Source: JAOSJT01 sp035362335 (GTDB taxonomy: Bacteria > Bacteroidota > Ignavibacteria > SZUA-365). From it: a DNA stretch of 64,000 bases. The DNA lies in assembly GCA_035362335.1 (NCBI GenBank), contig DAOSDL010000008.1:71704-135703 (forward strand), in the 5' to 3' direction. Position 1 is the first letter of the stretch. Every line of letters starts with the position of its first letter. This document shows positions 16,589-25,960 of this stretch, piece by piece. The notes below the pieces were generated by a model that was given only the letters and a program-made list of their open reading frames with translations, was not told the origin of the DNA and made no database searches. The position numbers were made by a program, and so were the translations under genes.

Positions 16589-17662
16589 ATGGACAGAGGC
16601 GAGAGCATCATTACAGCGATACAAGGGAAGGCGATACTCGCGCCGATGTTGGCCACCACGGACATTCCCTTTCGTCGCATCTGCCGCGAGTACGGCGCGG
16701 CGCTTACCATGACCGAAATGGTGAGCGCAGTCGGGATTCTGCGCTCCGCTTCCGAATCGTATCGCAACGCAGTATTCAGCCGCGACGAGCATCCCATCGC
16801 TATACAGATCGTGGCTTCCGATCCGGATAATGCCGCTGCGGCTATTCGCGAACTCGCGGTGCTCAAACCCGACGTCTTCGATCTGAATTGCGGTTGCCCC
16901 AATGAGCGCATTTGCGAGGCCGGCGCGGGTGCCGAGTTGCTCGACGACCTTCCCCGCATGGGCCGTATCATCGCTGCAGCCGTGCGCGCTTCGTCCGTTC
17001 CCATCAGCGTGAAAATGCGCACGCACGGACTGCGAGGCCGCGCAAGTGTGGCGGAGATCGCACGCATGACCGAGGACAACGGCGCCTCCTGGCTCACGCT
17101 GCACGCGCGTGCACGCAACACACCCTACGATGTCGCGGCAAATTGGTCGCATATCGCGGATGCGGTGTCCGCAGTCTCTATCCCCGTGGTTGGCAATGGC
17201 GATGTGTTCAGCGCTGCCGATGCATTCCGCCTGATGGATAACACGGGCTGCGCCGCGGTAATGGTGGCGCGTGGTTGTCTGGGGACTCCATGGATTTTCG
17301 ACGATATTCGTCAGGGTCACCGCTGTGACATTCACAGCAATGCCCCCGATGCGACGGCCCTGCGTCCAGTGGTCTCGCGACATCTGCGCATGATGTTGGA
17401 GGAATTTGGAGAAATCCGCGCACTGGTCCGCATGCGCAAGCATGCGCTGTGGTACGCACGGCGATTCGTAGACGCCGAATCACTGCGCACGGCAGTGTTT
17501 GCAACGCAAAACGCCGACGAGGTTGCACGCCGCGTCGATGCGTGGTTTGCTGCGTCTCCGCACACGCTCGATCCTTATTCACCCGAGACACACGAGCGCG
17601 AACTCGCCTTCCGCCGCAGGGTGTTGTACTGGACCAGCGACGCGGTACAGGCCGAAGGTTGA
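16589..17662 (+). CDS. dus: tRNA-dihydrouridine synthase
   Basis: FMN-dependent TIM-barrel enzyme that reduces uridines in tRNA. The N-terminal LAPMLATTDIPFRRICREYGA, the catalytic-cysteine motif DLNCGCPNERICEAGAGAELL, the KMRTHG and HARARNTPYD segments and the phosphate-binding PVVGNGDVFSAADA and ARGCLGTPWIF motifs are all present. The 357 residues include the C-terminal helical domain. The C of GCP is the usual catalytic acid. Which uridines it modifies cannot be told from the sequence. Confidence 0.94.
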   Translation: MDRGESIITAIQGKAILAPMLATTDIPFRRICREYGAALTMTEMVSAVGILRSASESYRNAVFSRDEHPIAIQIVASDPDNAAAAIRELAVLKPDVFDLNCGCPNERICEAGAGAELLDDLPRMGRIIAAAVRASSVPISVKMRTHGLRGRASVAEIARMTEDNGASWLTLHARARNTPYDVAANWSHIADAVSAVSIPVVGNGDVFSAADAFRLMDNTGCAAVMVARGCLGTPWIFDDIRQGHRCDIHSNAPDATALRPVVSRHLRMMLEEFGEIRALVRMRKHALWYARRFVDAESLRTAVFATQNADEVARRVDAWFAASPHTLDPYSPETHERELAFRRRVLYWTSDAVQAEG

Positions 17663-17736
17663 CCGGCCACGCGCAACTCGAATACTCTCCGCATCGTACC
17701 GCCACGAATAGGTGCTGTTTCAATCGGGAAATCACC

Positions 17737-18912
17737 ATGCTTTCCGTCTCCCATCTTCGTAAGCAGTTTTCCACCATACTCGCGGTGGATGATGTGTCCT
17801 TCTCCGTGCGTCCAGGACAAATATTCGGCTTGATTGGTCCGAATGGCGCGGGGAAGACCACCACCATCCGCATGATCATGGACATCATTCAACCGGATGC
17901 GGGCAGCGTCATCATCGACGGAGAGCCCATGAGCGACGCCGGGAAAAATCTTGTGGGCTATCTGCCGGAGGAACGAGGCCTCTACCGCAAGAATAAAGTC
18001 ATCAACGTCATCCGGTATTTCGCTTCGTTGAAAGGCCTCTCACCCCGCGATGCCGTGCATGCGGCACGCCCTCTGCTCGAGCGTTTCAATCTCACAAAAT
18101 ACGAGCGCCGCAATGTGGAGGAACTGTCGAAAGGCAATCAACAAAAATTGCAGTTCATCATCTCCGTGTTGCACAATCCCCGACTGCTCGTGCTCGACGA
18201 ACTGTTCTCCGGACTCGATCCGGTGAATCAGGTATTGATGCGTGATGCACTTATGGATCTCAAACGGGACAATCGGGCCATCATTTTTTCAACGCATCAC
18301 ATGGAGCAGGCCGAAAAACTCTGTGATGAGTTGCTGATGATCAACAATGGTCGCACGGTACTGCACGGTTCTCCCGCGGAAATAAAAAGCCGACATGGCA
18401 AAAATGCCGTACAGGTGCAATTCACCGGCGATGCGGAATTCCTGCGTGAGCTCCCCACCGTGCGACGTGCCGACATTGCCCAGAATTTTGCGGAACTCGA
18501 ACTCGACGCTGGCACCGACACCAATGCGCTCATCAGCGCGATGTTGCCACATTTGGCTATATCCTCGGTCTCGAGAGTGGAACCATCGCTGCAATCGATT
18601 TTCATCGACATCGTGGGATTGCCTGCGCCGGATGCCTCGGAGGATACCGAGGAAAACGAAAGTGCCAAGCACGGCACGGTACCCTCACCGCTGAAGGATA
18701 AAAAAAACAAGGCCTTCTTTTTCCGTGGCTTGCTGTTGCTGGCGATGGGCGTGTTCTTCCTTCTCCGCTTCATTCAGGAGGGTGCCATCATGCCCATGCT
18801 GGCCGCCGTTGCAATGCTGGCGGGAGGGATCGGCTTTCTCGTCGCCTTCGCACGACGACGGTCACAACTGCGGAGGGAAGCGTTTAACGCGACGAAGGAG
18901 GTGGAGCGATGA
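17737..18912 (+). CDS. ABC transporter ATP-binding protein (NatA-like) with C-terminal membrane extension
   Basis: The ATPase domain has Walker A GPNGAGKTT, signature LSKGNQQKLQF, Walker B LLVLDEL and the switch histidine in STHHMEQ, close to the Na+-exporter NatA type. After about residue 300 (domain of the type seen in NatA, FIDIVG) a charged linker KHGTVPSPLKDKKNK leads to two extra transmembrane helices (residues about 333-380) and a basic tail. Ordinary NatA proteins stop before this. The start at 17737 is the first ATG compatible with the family; the frame is open through the end of dus. The stop overlaps the permease start. Confidence 0.9.
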   Translation: MLSVSHLRKQFSTILAVDDVSFSVRPGQIFGLIGPNGAGKTTTIRMIMDIIQPDAGSVIIDGEPMSDAGKNLVGYLPEERGLYRKNKVINVIRYFASLKGLSPRDAVHAARPLLERFNLTKYERRNVEELSKGNQQKLQFIISVLHNPRLLVLDELFSGLDPVNQVLMRDALMDLKRDNRAIIFSTHHMEQAEKLCDELLMINNGRTVLHGSPAEIKSRHGKNAVQVQFTGDAEFLRELPTVRRADIAQNFAELELDAGTDTNALISAMLPHLAISSVSRVEPSLQSIFIDIVGLPAPDASEDTEENESAKHGTVPSPLKDKKNKAFFFRGLLLLAMGVFFLLRFIQEGAIMPMLAAVAMLAGGIGFLVAFARRRSQLRREAFNATKEVER

Positions 18913-20162
18913 CTGTGACGAAAAAAACCCTACTCGTTGCCTGGTGGGAATTCATCGAGCGCGTGAAGACCAAAAGCTTTATTGTCGGCCTCTTCCTCAT
19001 GCCGACCATCATGGCGGTATTCATCATCGCACCGGGATATCTCAAGGAGAGTTTGAAAGAAAGCGAAACGCAGTATATCGCCGTGCTGGATGATACCGGC
19101 GTGCTCTTCGATTCGTTGGATGCCGCCCTCAAACGAGCGGCCGTGCTCGACAACGGCACACCGGTGTATACGTTGCAACGCTTGAATCGCGGTACGGCTT
19201 CGCTGGAGCGCTTGAAGGACAGCCTCGACGCCGCCCTGCTCGATGGTTCTCTTGCAGCGGCCTTGTTCATTCCACGCAATGCGATGGATTCGCTGCGCGT
19301 GGAGTACCGTTCCTCGAACGTCTCGGATATTGAAGGCATCACCCTTATTACCCGGAAGCTGTCGGACATCATGGTGCGGTATCGCATGGCCGGCGCGGGT
19401 CTCGATCCCGACGAGGTGGCGACGCTCAGCCGTGAAGCCGATGTGCGAACCGTACGCGTGACGGAGAAAGGCGAGGAGGAAAGCGGTTTCCTCGAATCCT
19501 TCGGATTGTCCTATGTCTTCATCATCCTCACCTTGATCATGATTCTCACCTCCGGCCAGATGCTGGTGCGCAGCATGGTGGAGGAAAAGAGCAATCGCAT
19601 CGTGGAAGTGCTGGTGTCGTCGTGTTCACCGATGGATCTGATGTTCGGTAAAATCATCGGCATGGGCATGCTCGCTTTCGTGCCGGTATTGTTCTGGATA
19701 CTGCTTGGCGCGATTCTGCTCGCTGTCACAGGCGTGGCCAATCTGCCGCTGGATAATCTCTGGTTGATGTTCGTGTACTTCATACTCGGCTTCCTGTTCT
19801 ATGCCGCGTTGTTTGTCGCGCTCGGGAGTCTGACTTCCACCGAACAGGAGGCGCAACAGATGACGGGCTACCTCTCCATGTTCCTGTCGTTGCCCATTGT
19901 GATAGCGATGATCGCCTCGCAAAGCCCGAACAATCCTATACTCACCGTGCTGACGATGATTCCCTTCCTCACGCCGCAGATGATGTTCATTCGATTACCC
20001 ATCATCGCTCCCCCGCTGTGGGAAATTGCATTGAGTCTGGGAATTCTCGTTCTTTCGATCATTGCATTGACATGGATCGCGGCTCGCATTTTCCGCGTGG
20101 GAATACTGCTCACGGGAAAGCGTCCGAATCTCGACGAAATCGTTCGCTGGATACGGCACTGA
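18909..20162 (+). CDS. ABC-2 type transporter permease (NatB-like)
   Basis: A transmembrane helix at residues about 25-45 (FIVGLFLMPTIMAVFIIAPGYL) is followed by an extracytoplasmic region of about 160 residues and then five or six helices from residue 200 on, the ABC-2 NatB layout. The conserved RSMVEEKSNRIVEVLVSS segment of this family is present before the second helix. It overlaps the ATPase gene by four bases (ATGA) and forms an exporter with it. The exported substrate, Na+ or a small molecule, is not shown by the sequence. Confidence 0.92.
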   Translation: MTVTKKTLLVAWWEFIERVKTKSFIVGLFLMPTIMAVFIIAPGYLKESLKESETQYIAVLDDTGVLFDSLDAALKRAAVLDNGTPVYTLQRLNRGTASLERLKDSLDAALLDGSLAAALFIPRNAMDSLRVEYRSSNVSDIEGITLITRKLSDIMVRYRMAGAGLDPDEVATLSREADVRTVRVTEKGEEESGFLESFGLSYVFIILTLIMILTSGQMLVRSMVEEKSNRIVEVLVSSCSPMDLMFGKIIGMGMLAFVPVLFWILLGAILLAVTGVANLPLDNLWLMFVYFILGFLFYAALFVALGSLTSTEQEAQQMTGYLSMFLSLPIVIAMIASQSPNNPILTVLTMIPFLTPQMMFIRLPIIAPPLWEIALSLGILVLSIIALTWIAARIFRVGILLTGKRPNLDEIVRWIRH

Positions 20163-20225
20163 TCATACGATAACGACACGGCCGCCGTCACTTACGGGCG
20201 GCGGCCGCGTCACCAAGGAGGAATG

Positions 20226-20396
20226 ATGAAACAGCTACTGGTGGTTATCGCATTGTTGATCGTGGCCTTCATCGCCCTGCGCTTGTTTTTCTGGGCTGCT
20301 GGCCAGGTGTTCATTCTACTCGTGGTCGCAGCCGCCATCTACCTGGGTGTCCGCCTGCTACTCGGTAGAAAACGCGGCTCGGCCAGCGGTGGATGA
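20226..20396 (+). CDS. Small two-helix membrane protein (56 aa)
   Basis: A perfect Shine-Dalgarno AAGGAGG (20215-20221) stands four bases before ATG 20226 (an ATG at 20223 is also in frame). The product has two hydrophobic helices, MKQLLVVIALLIVAFIALRL and then FFWAAGQVFILLVVAAAIYL, joined by a short turn, and ends in a basic glycine/serine tail (GRKRGSASGG). It follows the ABC exporter by 63 bases, with a GC-rich inverted repeat GGCCGCC / GGCGGCC between them. I know no family for it. Its position suggests a link with the exporter, which is inference. Confidence 0.6.
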   Translation: MKQLLVVIALLIVAFIALRLFFWAAGQVFILLVVAAAIYLGVRLLLGRKRGSASGG

Positions 20397-20882
20397 GTAC
20401 TCATTGTAGTGCCGGCATCAGTCGGAATTTCATGTTCTAAACGTGAGTACGGTAGAGTCCCAGACGAGGGAACGACGCGTGTCGGTCCCGGCCTGCCACC
20501 GCTCGAAGCTTCAATGCCGCCGTGAGCCTGGGAAATCGCCAGTACGACAATGGCGATGGGACTGGCAAATCATTGCCCCCTCTCCACTTTAGATATCCAG
20601 CCCAGAAGTACCTGGACACTCGAACCTGCCGCCTAACGCACGTTTCGTGCGAGATGCACCCTCAACCCATCCTCCGCGCTCTCTGCGCTCTCCGCGCTCT
20701 CTTCAAATGTATCACGCACTCGGCCCGCCCGGAAGATCCCGGCCGCTCGACTGGATAGAGAGGCGCACACTCGACACCGCGCCCCCATTTCCCTCCCGCT
20801 TCCGTATATTACTGTTTGCCCCGACGGACACTCCGTCGGCAGTACGGTTGCGCGCACCTCGCGCGGGAATACGATCACGAGT
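20397..20882. other. Non-coding gap before der with dispersed repeat and leader hairpin
   Basis: No gene is visible in these 486 bases. 20656-20724 (CCCTCAACCC...CTCTTCAAATGTAT...) is a dispersed repeat that matches 63811-63877, with the shared core CTCTTCAAATGTAT and a run of CTCTCCGCG-type units. Just upstream of der, 20821-20839 forms a perfect hairpin CCGACGGA / TCCGTCGG with a 3-base loop. A tandem-like ACTCTCC/CGCTCT run at 20672-20700 is low-complexity. Confidence 0.6.
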
Positions 20883-22199
20883 ATGAACAAGCCCATCGTC
20901 GCTATTGTCGGCCGACCCAACGTCGGTAAATCCACGCTCTTCAACCGCCTCATCGGCGCGCGTAAAGCCATCGTCGAAGATCAACCCGGTGTGACGCGCG
21001 ATCGCCATTACGCCGAAACGGATTGGTCGGGGCGTGAATTCATCCTCATCGATACCGGCGGCTATGTCCCGGAGTCCGACGATGTGTTCGAGCGCGCCAT
21101 CCGCGAGCAGGTGCGCATTTCCATCGAGGAAGCAACCGTCATCCTTTTCCTAGTGGATGGCCGCGACGGTGTGCTGCCCATCGACGAGGAAGTAGCGCGC
21201 CTGTTGCGCCGCAGCAATAAAAAAGTCATCCTCGCGGTGAATAAAATCGACTCCACGAAAATGGAAGCGCTGCGCAACGATTTCTATTCGCTCGGACTAG
21301 GCGAACCCGCCAGTGTATCCGCCATCTCCGGACTGCATACCGGCGACCTGCTCGATCTCATCATCGAGGGCTTTCCCGAAAGCACCGAGGAGGAGGAAGA
21401 CGAGCATATGCATCTGGCCATTATCGGCCGGCCAAATGTGGGCAAATCCTCCCTGACCAATGCACTGCTGGGAAAAGAACGCTCCATTGTCACCGATATT
21501 CCCGGCACGACGCGCGATTCCATCGACTCGACCATCATCTGGGAGGGACGGCCCATCACCATCGTCGACACCGCCGGCATGCGTCGCCGCAGCAAGGTGA
21601 AGGAAAACATCGAGTTCTACTCCGCCCTCCGCACGCTGAAAAGCATTCAGCGCTGCGATGTGGCGCTCTGTCTGGTGGATGGTGCCGAGGGCTTGCTGCA
21701 TCAGGATATCGATGTGCTGAACGAAGCCGCCCGGCTGAACAAGGGTCTGGTGATCGCGGTGAACAAGTGGGATCTGGTGGAAAAGGATTCGAAAACCGCG
21801 GATCTGATCGTGAAGGACATACACGCACGAATCAAGATGTTCGATTACGTGCCCGTCATCTTTATCTCCGCCCTCACCGGACAACGCACTTTCAAGGCGC
21901 TCGAGCAATGCGTCGCCGTGTACGACGAGCGACAGAAGCGCGTTCCCACGTCCGAACTGAATGATCGAATTCTGGAAATTCTCCGCGAAACTCCCCCGCC
22001 AGCCACTCCCACCGGCCGCCAGGTCAAGGTGATGTATGTCACGCAGGTGCGCGAGGCGCCACCGGTGATCGTGCTCTTCGCCAACGAGCCGAAGTACATT
22101 CCGGAAAGCTATCGACGCTTCGTCGAGCGCCGCATACGTGAGCTCTGGGGATTCAGTGGCGTGCCGTTGACCGTGCAATTCCGTTCGACCAAGGACTGA
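20883..22199 (+). CDS. der: GTPase Der (EngA), ribosome biogenesis
   Basis: Essential double-GTPase that assists 50S subunit assembly. G domain 1 has GRPNVGKST (10-18) and DTGGY; G domain 2 has GRPNVGKSSLTNALLG, the DTAGMRR switch II and NKWD. A C-terminal KH-like domain ends with the FRS/FVERRIRELWGFSGVPLTVQFR segment. The 438 residues match the family. It converges with rsmB; no clear terminator stands between them. Confidence 0.97.
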   Translation: MNKPIVAIVGRPNVGKSTLFNRLIGARKAIVEDQPGVTRDRHYAETDWSGREFILIDTGGYVPESDDVFERAIREQVRISIEEATVILFLVDGRDGVLPIDEEVARLLRRSNKKVILAVNKIDSTKMEALRNDFYSLGLGEPASVSAISGLHTGDLLDLIIEGFPESTEEEEDEHMHLAIIGRPNVGKSSLTNALLGKERSIVTDIPGTTRDSIDSTIIWEGRPITIVDTAGMRRRSKVKENIEFYSALRTLKSIQRCDVALCLVDGAEGLLHQDIDVLNEAARLNKGLVIAVNKWDLVEKDSKTADLIVKDIHARIKMFDYVPVIFISALTGQRTFKALEQCVAVYDERQKRVPTSELNDRILEILRETPPPATPTGRQVKVMYVTQVREAPPVIVLFANEPKYIPESYRRFVERRIRELWGFSGVPLTVQFRSTKD

Positions 22200-22238
22200 C
22201 CTTCGTCGGGGATTCCGCTCAACCGAGTATATTCTCCG

Positions 22239-23600
22239 TTACGACGCTTTGACGAGGCGCGCACCGAAGGCGCCGTCCATGCGATGCTTGTGCGGGAAGG
22301 TCGCCAGAAAACCCTGCTCGTCCACCACGCGCGATGGGAGCAGCGTTTCTGCATGTTCGAGTGTGAATTCCGGATGCTCGCGCAGAAAGGCCAGCACGAT
22401 ATCGCGATTTTCCTCGTTTTCAATGGTGCAGGTGCTGTATACGAGGACGCCACCGGGTTTCACCAAGCGTGCGGCATTCTCGAGAATCGCGCGTTGAAGT
22501 GTGGCGAGTTTGCGAATATCATCCGCCTCGCGCTTCCATTTAATGTCGGGTTTCTTACCCAACACACCGAGACCTGAACAGGGCACATCAGCGAGAACCT
22601 TGTCAGCCGGCTCGAGTTCGAGTTCGCCGGCATCGCCCTCAACACACTCGATAATGGAAATGCGCGTGCGCTCCGCCGCCTGACGCACGAGATTCAGCCG
22701 CGTTTCGTATTTGTCCACCGCGATGATGCGTCCGCGATTGCCCATCAGCTCGGCGGCATGCAGCGCCTTGCCGCCGGGTGCGGAGCAGAGATCGATGACC
22801 GTGTCGCCCGGCTTGGGCGAGAGCAGCAGCCCCACCAACCCGGCGCTCTCGTCCTGAATGGTGAAGCGTCCCTCCTGAAACATCCCGCTCTGCTTGATAT
22901 TCGGCAGATTGCGTACGGTGACGTAATCCTTCATGTAGAAACAGCGCCGGTAATCGATGCCCGCTTCCACCAAGTCGTTGGCGAAGGCAGTGTATTCTGT
23001 CACGAGCGGATTTGGGCGCAACGTGAGAAACGGTCGCATGTTGTTGGCCTTGCACAGGGATTCCGTCTCCTCGAATCCAAAGCGCGCATGCCAGCGCCGC
23101 ACAATCCATGACGGATGCGAGTGCACCACCGACAGATACTGTACTTCGTCGTTGGTGGCCAATGGGTAGCGGATGTTCTCGATGTTGCGAGCGATGTTGC
23201 GGAGCAGGCCGTTCATGGTGTCGGCAAGCCGCTGCCCCCGGAATTTCTTCACAAACTCCACCGCCTCGTTCACAGCGGCGTGATGGGGTATGCGTGTGAG
23301 AAACAGGATCTGATACAACGCCACTCGCAGGGCGTTGCGTACATTCGGCGCTACTTTCGAATACTGTCCGTGGTAGAAGCCGGTCAGCACCCAGTCGAGC
23401 TTAGACTGGTTGCGCAATACGCCGTGGACAAGTTCCGTCAACAGGCGCTTGTCTGGTGGATTGAGTTCGCTGTCGTTCAACTCGATGTCGAGCAACTTGT
23501 CGAGATAAGCATCGGTGCGTTCGACCCGCGTGAGGATTTTCACGGCGATGCCTCTGACACCGACGTAGAGCGGCGGCAGGGAGTGTGTATCGTTCGTCAT
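22239..23600 (-). CDS. rsmB: 16S rRNA (cytosine-967-C5)-methyltransferase
   Basis: SAM-dependent methyltransferase of the RsmB/NOL1 family. An N-terminal NusB-like RNA-binding domain (AVKILTRVERTDAYLDKLL...ELVHGVLRNQSKLDW) precedes the catalytic domain with the SAM motif DLCSAPGGKALHAAELMGNRG, motif IV DVPCSGLGVLGKKPD and the catalytic-cysteine motif VYSTCTIENEEN. Both cysteines of the two-cysteine mechanism are present. It follows the GlmU-like gene by 12 bases and is likely in its transcript. Confidence 0.95.
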   Translation of the reverse strand: MTNDTHSLPPLYVGVRGIAVKILTRVERTDAYLDKLLDIELNDSELNPPDKRLLTELVHGVLRNQSKLDWVLTGFYHGQYSKVAPNVRNALRVALYQILFLTRIPHHAAVNEAVEFVKKFRGQRLADTMNGLLRNIARNIENIRYPLATNDEVQYLSVVHSHPSWIVRRWHARFGFEETESLCKANNMRPFLTLRPNPLVTEYTAFANDLVEAGIDYRRCFYMKDYVTVRNLPNIKQSGMFQEGRFTIQDESAGLVGLLLSPKPGDTVIDLCSAPGGKALHAAELMGNRGRIIAVDKYETRLNLVRQAAERTRISIIECVEGDAGELELEPADKVLADVPCSGLGVLGKKPDIKWKREADDIRKLATLQRAILENAARLVKPGGVLVYSTCTIENEENRDIVLAFLREHPEFTLEHAETLLPSRVVDEQGFLATFPHKHRMDGAFGARLVKAS

Positions 23601-23612
23601 GGCGTATATGCG

Positions 23613-24893
23613 TCAGTGATGAAAGGAAATCCGTTGTGCCGCCGTACGCACGAAGGCGTCGTGCAGCACATCCCGCTCCGCAGCCGTGCATGTCACCCCG
23701 CGGCGGGCCATGACACGTTCGGCGGTTTCACGGAATTTTTCAAAATCATACTCCTCCAGACCATCGGCACCACCCCAACTGAACGCCGGCAAAAACTTCG
23801 GCGGAAAACCGCCGCCATGCACGTTGCACCCCGGTCCCACAATGGTGCCGGTGTTGAACATGGTGTTGATGCCGCATTTCGCATGGTCGGACATAATGGT
23901 GCCGAGAAACATGCGGCCGGTGGAATGCTCGCGTCCCTCGGTGGTGGCGCGGATGACGGAGTAATTATTCTTTAAATCGCTGGTATTGCTGTCCGCGCCG
24001 AGATTGGTCCAGGGCGCGAAATACGAATGGCCCACAAAGCCGTCGTGCTGCTTGTTGGCGAAGGAGTGGAATACGGTGGCTTCCACTTCGCCGCCCACTT
24101 TGCACAAGGGTCCGATCACCGTGTGCTCATAGATTTTCGCCGCCACTTTCACGCGACTGCGCTTGCCCACATACAGCGGACCCAACAGCACGCTCTGCGG
24201 CATGATCTCCGCGCCTTCATCAATCACGATGGGGCCCTCGCTCGCATCCAGCACCACGCCCGAGCGCACCACCGCAGCGGCGGCGATATGTATCGCTTCC
24301 GGGGCTATCAATTCCACCGAAGCGGCACATTGCGCCGTCGCGTGAATCGATCCCAGGGGAAAACGCGCCGCATCTTCGAGCAGCAGCGCCGGAGTAAAGT
24401 CGATGATGTCCCATGGCCACGTGAGCAGGCGCGATGGGTGCTGGACAATGCGCGCATCGCGCGTATCCGGACGGGCATCGTGAACGGCTGAAGCGGTCAA
24501 TTCCTCCTTCAGCGACGTCGCGGTAAGCCATGCATGAATACTGGAACGCATGCGGTCGCTCACGGCAACGATGGCCACAGGTACGCCGTCGTGGAGAAAT
24601 ACTGTATCCTCGGCGGTGTTCTTCAGGAGTTCCACCAGCGACGCATCCAGCAGCAGACGGCCGTTCAGGAACAGACGCGAGGCACCCGCCTCGTTCACCG
24701 GCAACCCATGCCGCTCGCGCAACACCGCTGCGAGGCCCATGCGCGAATACAGGCGAACGTCCTCACCGGCGAAATGCGCCTGCGCGCGCTCCAGCGCCGT
24801 GAATATCCCACAGCGGAGATCGAAGTCCGCCTGCACGTGTGTGAGCGGCAAGAGTGAGGAAATCGAAACGTCTTCGAAGATACAGATGGACAT
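23613..24893 (-). CDS. GlmU-like sugar-nucleotidyltransferase family protein with left-handed beta-helix
   Basis: The N-terminal half resembles a truncated nucleotidyltransferase fold (begins MSICIFEDVSISSLLPLTH, with the segment SLVELLKNTAEDTVFLHDG) but lacks the GxGTRM nucleotide-binding signature of active pyrophosphorylases. The C-terminal half is a left-handed beta-helix with hexapeptide repeats (APEAIHIAAAAVVRSGVVLD ... VGHSYFAPWTNLGADSNTSDLKNNYSVI), of the GlmU type. Bacteroidota carry a conserved family like this. It is probably a sugar-phosphate-modifying or binding enzyme; the exact reaction is not known to me. Confidence 0.8.
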   Translation of the reverse strand: MSICIFEDVSISSLLPLTHVQADFDLRCGIFTALERAQAHFAGEDVRLYSRMGLAAVLRERHGLPVNEAGASRLFLNGRLLLDASLVELLKNTAEDTVFLHDGVPVAIVAVSDRMRSSIHAWLTATSLKEELTASAVHDARPDTRDARIVQHPSRLLTWPWDIIDFTPALLLEDAARFPLGSIHATAQCAASVELIAPEAIHIAAAAVVRSGVVLDASEGPIVIDEGAEIMPQSVLLGPLYVGKRSRVKVAAKIYEHTVIGPLCKVGGEVEATVFHSFANKQHDGFVGHSYFAPWTNLGADSNTSDLKNNYSVIRATTEGREHSTGRMFLGTIMSDHAKCGINTMFNTGTIVGPGCNVHGGGFPPKFLPAFSWGGADGLEEYDFEKFRETAERVMARRGVTCTAAERDVLHDAFVRTAAQRISFHH

Positions 24894-24916
24894 GTGCTTT
24901 CCGGATTTCTAACCAA

Positions 24917-24947
24917 GAAATGTACGATTCAGGATATTCGTTGACAA
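24917..24947 (-). promoter_or_regulatory. Promoter of GlmU-like gene-rsmB: TTG-N20-TACATTTC
   Basis: On the - strand TTG (24947-24945), 20 bases, then TACATTTC (24924-24917), ending about 24 bases before the start codon at 24893. Confidence 0.65.
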
Positions 24948-24951
24948 GAGC

Positions 24952-24990
24952 AACGAAAGAAAAATGGCGGCGCGAAATCGGCACCGCCAT
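24952..24990 (-). terminator. Terminator after the CHASE2-FecR operon
   Basis: On the - strand a 10-bp stem ATGGCGGTGC / GCGCCGCCAT with a 7-base loop is followed by TTTTTCTTTC, 31 bases after the stop of the FecR-like gene. This is a complete intrinsic terminator. Confidence 0.82.
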
Positions 24991-25021
24991 GTGCTTCCTG
25001 GAACTCAGCGACGCGACCGCG

Positions 25022-25942
25022 TCACTTCAGCAAGTACTCTTCCTCGTTGTACAAACGCATTTGCATGAGCAGATTGCGCAAAATGTCGCGGTACTCCGCC
25101 ACATCCGGTGCGAGACGGCGGGTTTCACTGTACTCGACGAAGGCATCGTTGAACAATCCCTTCTGCTCGAAGTAAATGCCTCGGATCAAATGCAGCGTCA
25201 CATCGTCGGCGCCCATGTCGCGCAATTCAACGTCCAGTCGTCGCAATTCCTCCTGAATCACCGCGATGGAATCGGCACTGAGTATACGGAAGGTTTCGAT
25301 ATTGCTTTCGCTGCCATCCTTCACGCGAGTAATGCGCCAGTGATACACTCCCCCGTTCGCAAGAGCGGGCGCCGCACCGGGTTCGTAGCGCAGCTGCGTC
25401 TCGCCGCTGCGCAGGCGCGCGATGACGGCGAAATTGTCATCGAGCAGCAGCAAGTCGTATTCGCTGCGATCACTGGGATCGATCCAGCGGAACAGCGGCT
25501 CGGTTGTCATCAACGCCTGTTTCGGGAATACGGCGCTCACCACGTCGAGCGTCCCGCGAACGGCGCCGTACACATCCTCCTGCCCGCCTTCGCGCGTGCG
25601 ACGGATCTGTGATGCGGCATATTGCAGCAGCTTTCCCGAAGCACCATCACCGGCCTGCTTGCTTGCCGTGGCAAAGGTGGAGAGTACCTTGGTGGTGTTC
25701 TCATCGATGCTCACCAGACGCTCCTGATTCATCATCAGTTTGGCGTAACTGGCAAACGCGGTGCGCACCACATCGGCGCCTTGCAATTGATCGCCCACCG
25801 ACAGGGCCTTCCATTCCTTTTTCTTGGCGTTCTTGCGCTGCACTTCCACCTTGCCTTTCACACTCATCACCATGAAGGTCTGCGCGGATAGCGCCGATGT
25901 GAACATCAGCAGCAGTGCGAACAGCAGTGTCAATCGTTTCAT
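25022..25942 (-). CDS. FecR-domain secreted protein with C-terminal TPR-like helices
   Basis: A signal peptide (MKRLTLLFALLLMFTSALSAQ) is followed by a FecR-like domain: VMSVKGKVEVQRKNAKKKEWKALSVGDQLQGADVVRTAFASYAKLMM. The central part is beta-rich, with a fibronectin-like GGVYHWRITRVKDG segment. The C-terminus has a helical repeat (LIRGIYFEQKGLFNDAFVEYSETRRLAPD) of the TPR type. There is no TonB receptor or sigma factor next to it, so it is not a classical FecR anti-sigma; its partner is the CHASE2 protein encoded 18 bases upstream. Confidence 0.82.
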   Translation of the reverse strand: MKRLTLLFALLLMFTSALSAQTFMVMSVKGKVEVQRKNAKKKEWKALSVGDQLQGADVVRTAFASYAKLMMNQERLVSIDENTTKVLSTFATASKQAGDGASGKLLQYAASQIRRTREGGQEDVYGAVRGTLDVVSAVFPKQALMTTEPLFRWIDPSDRSEYDLLLLDDNFAVIARLRSGETQLRYEPGAAPALANGGVYHWRITRVKDGSESNIETFRILSADSIAVIQEELRRLDVELRDMGADDVTLHLIRGIYFEQKGLFNDAFVEYSETRRLAPDVAEYRDILRNLLMQMRLYNEEEYLLK

Positions 25943-25960
25943 CGTATCCTCAAACGTCTG

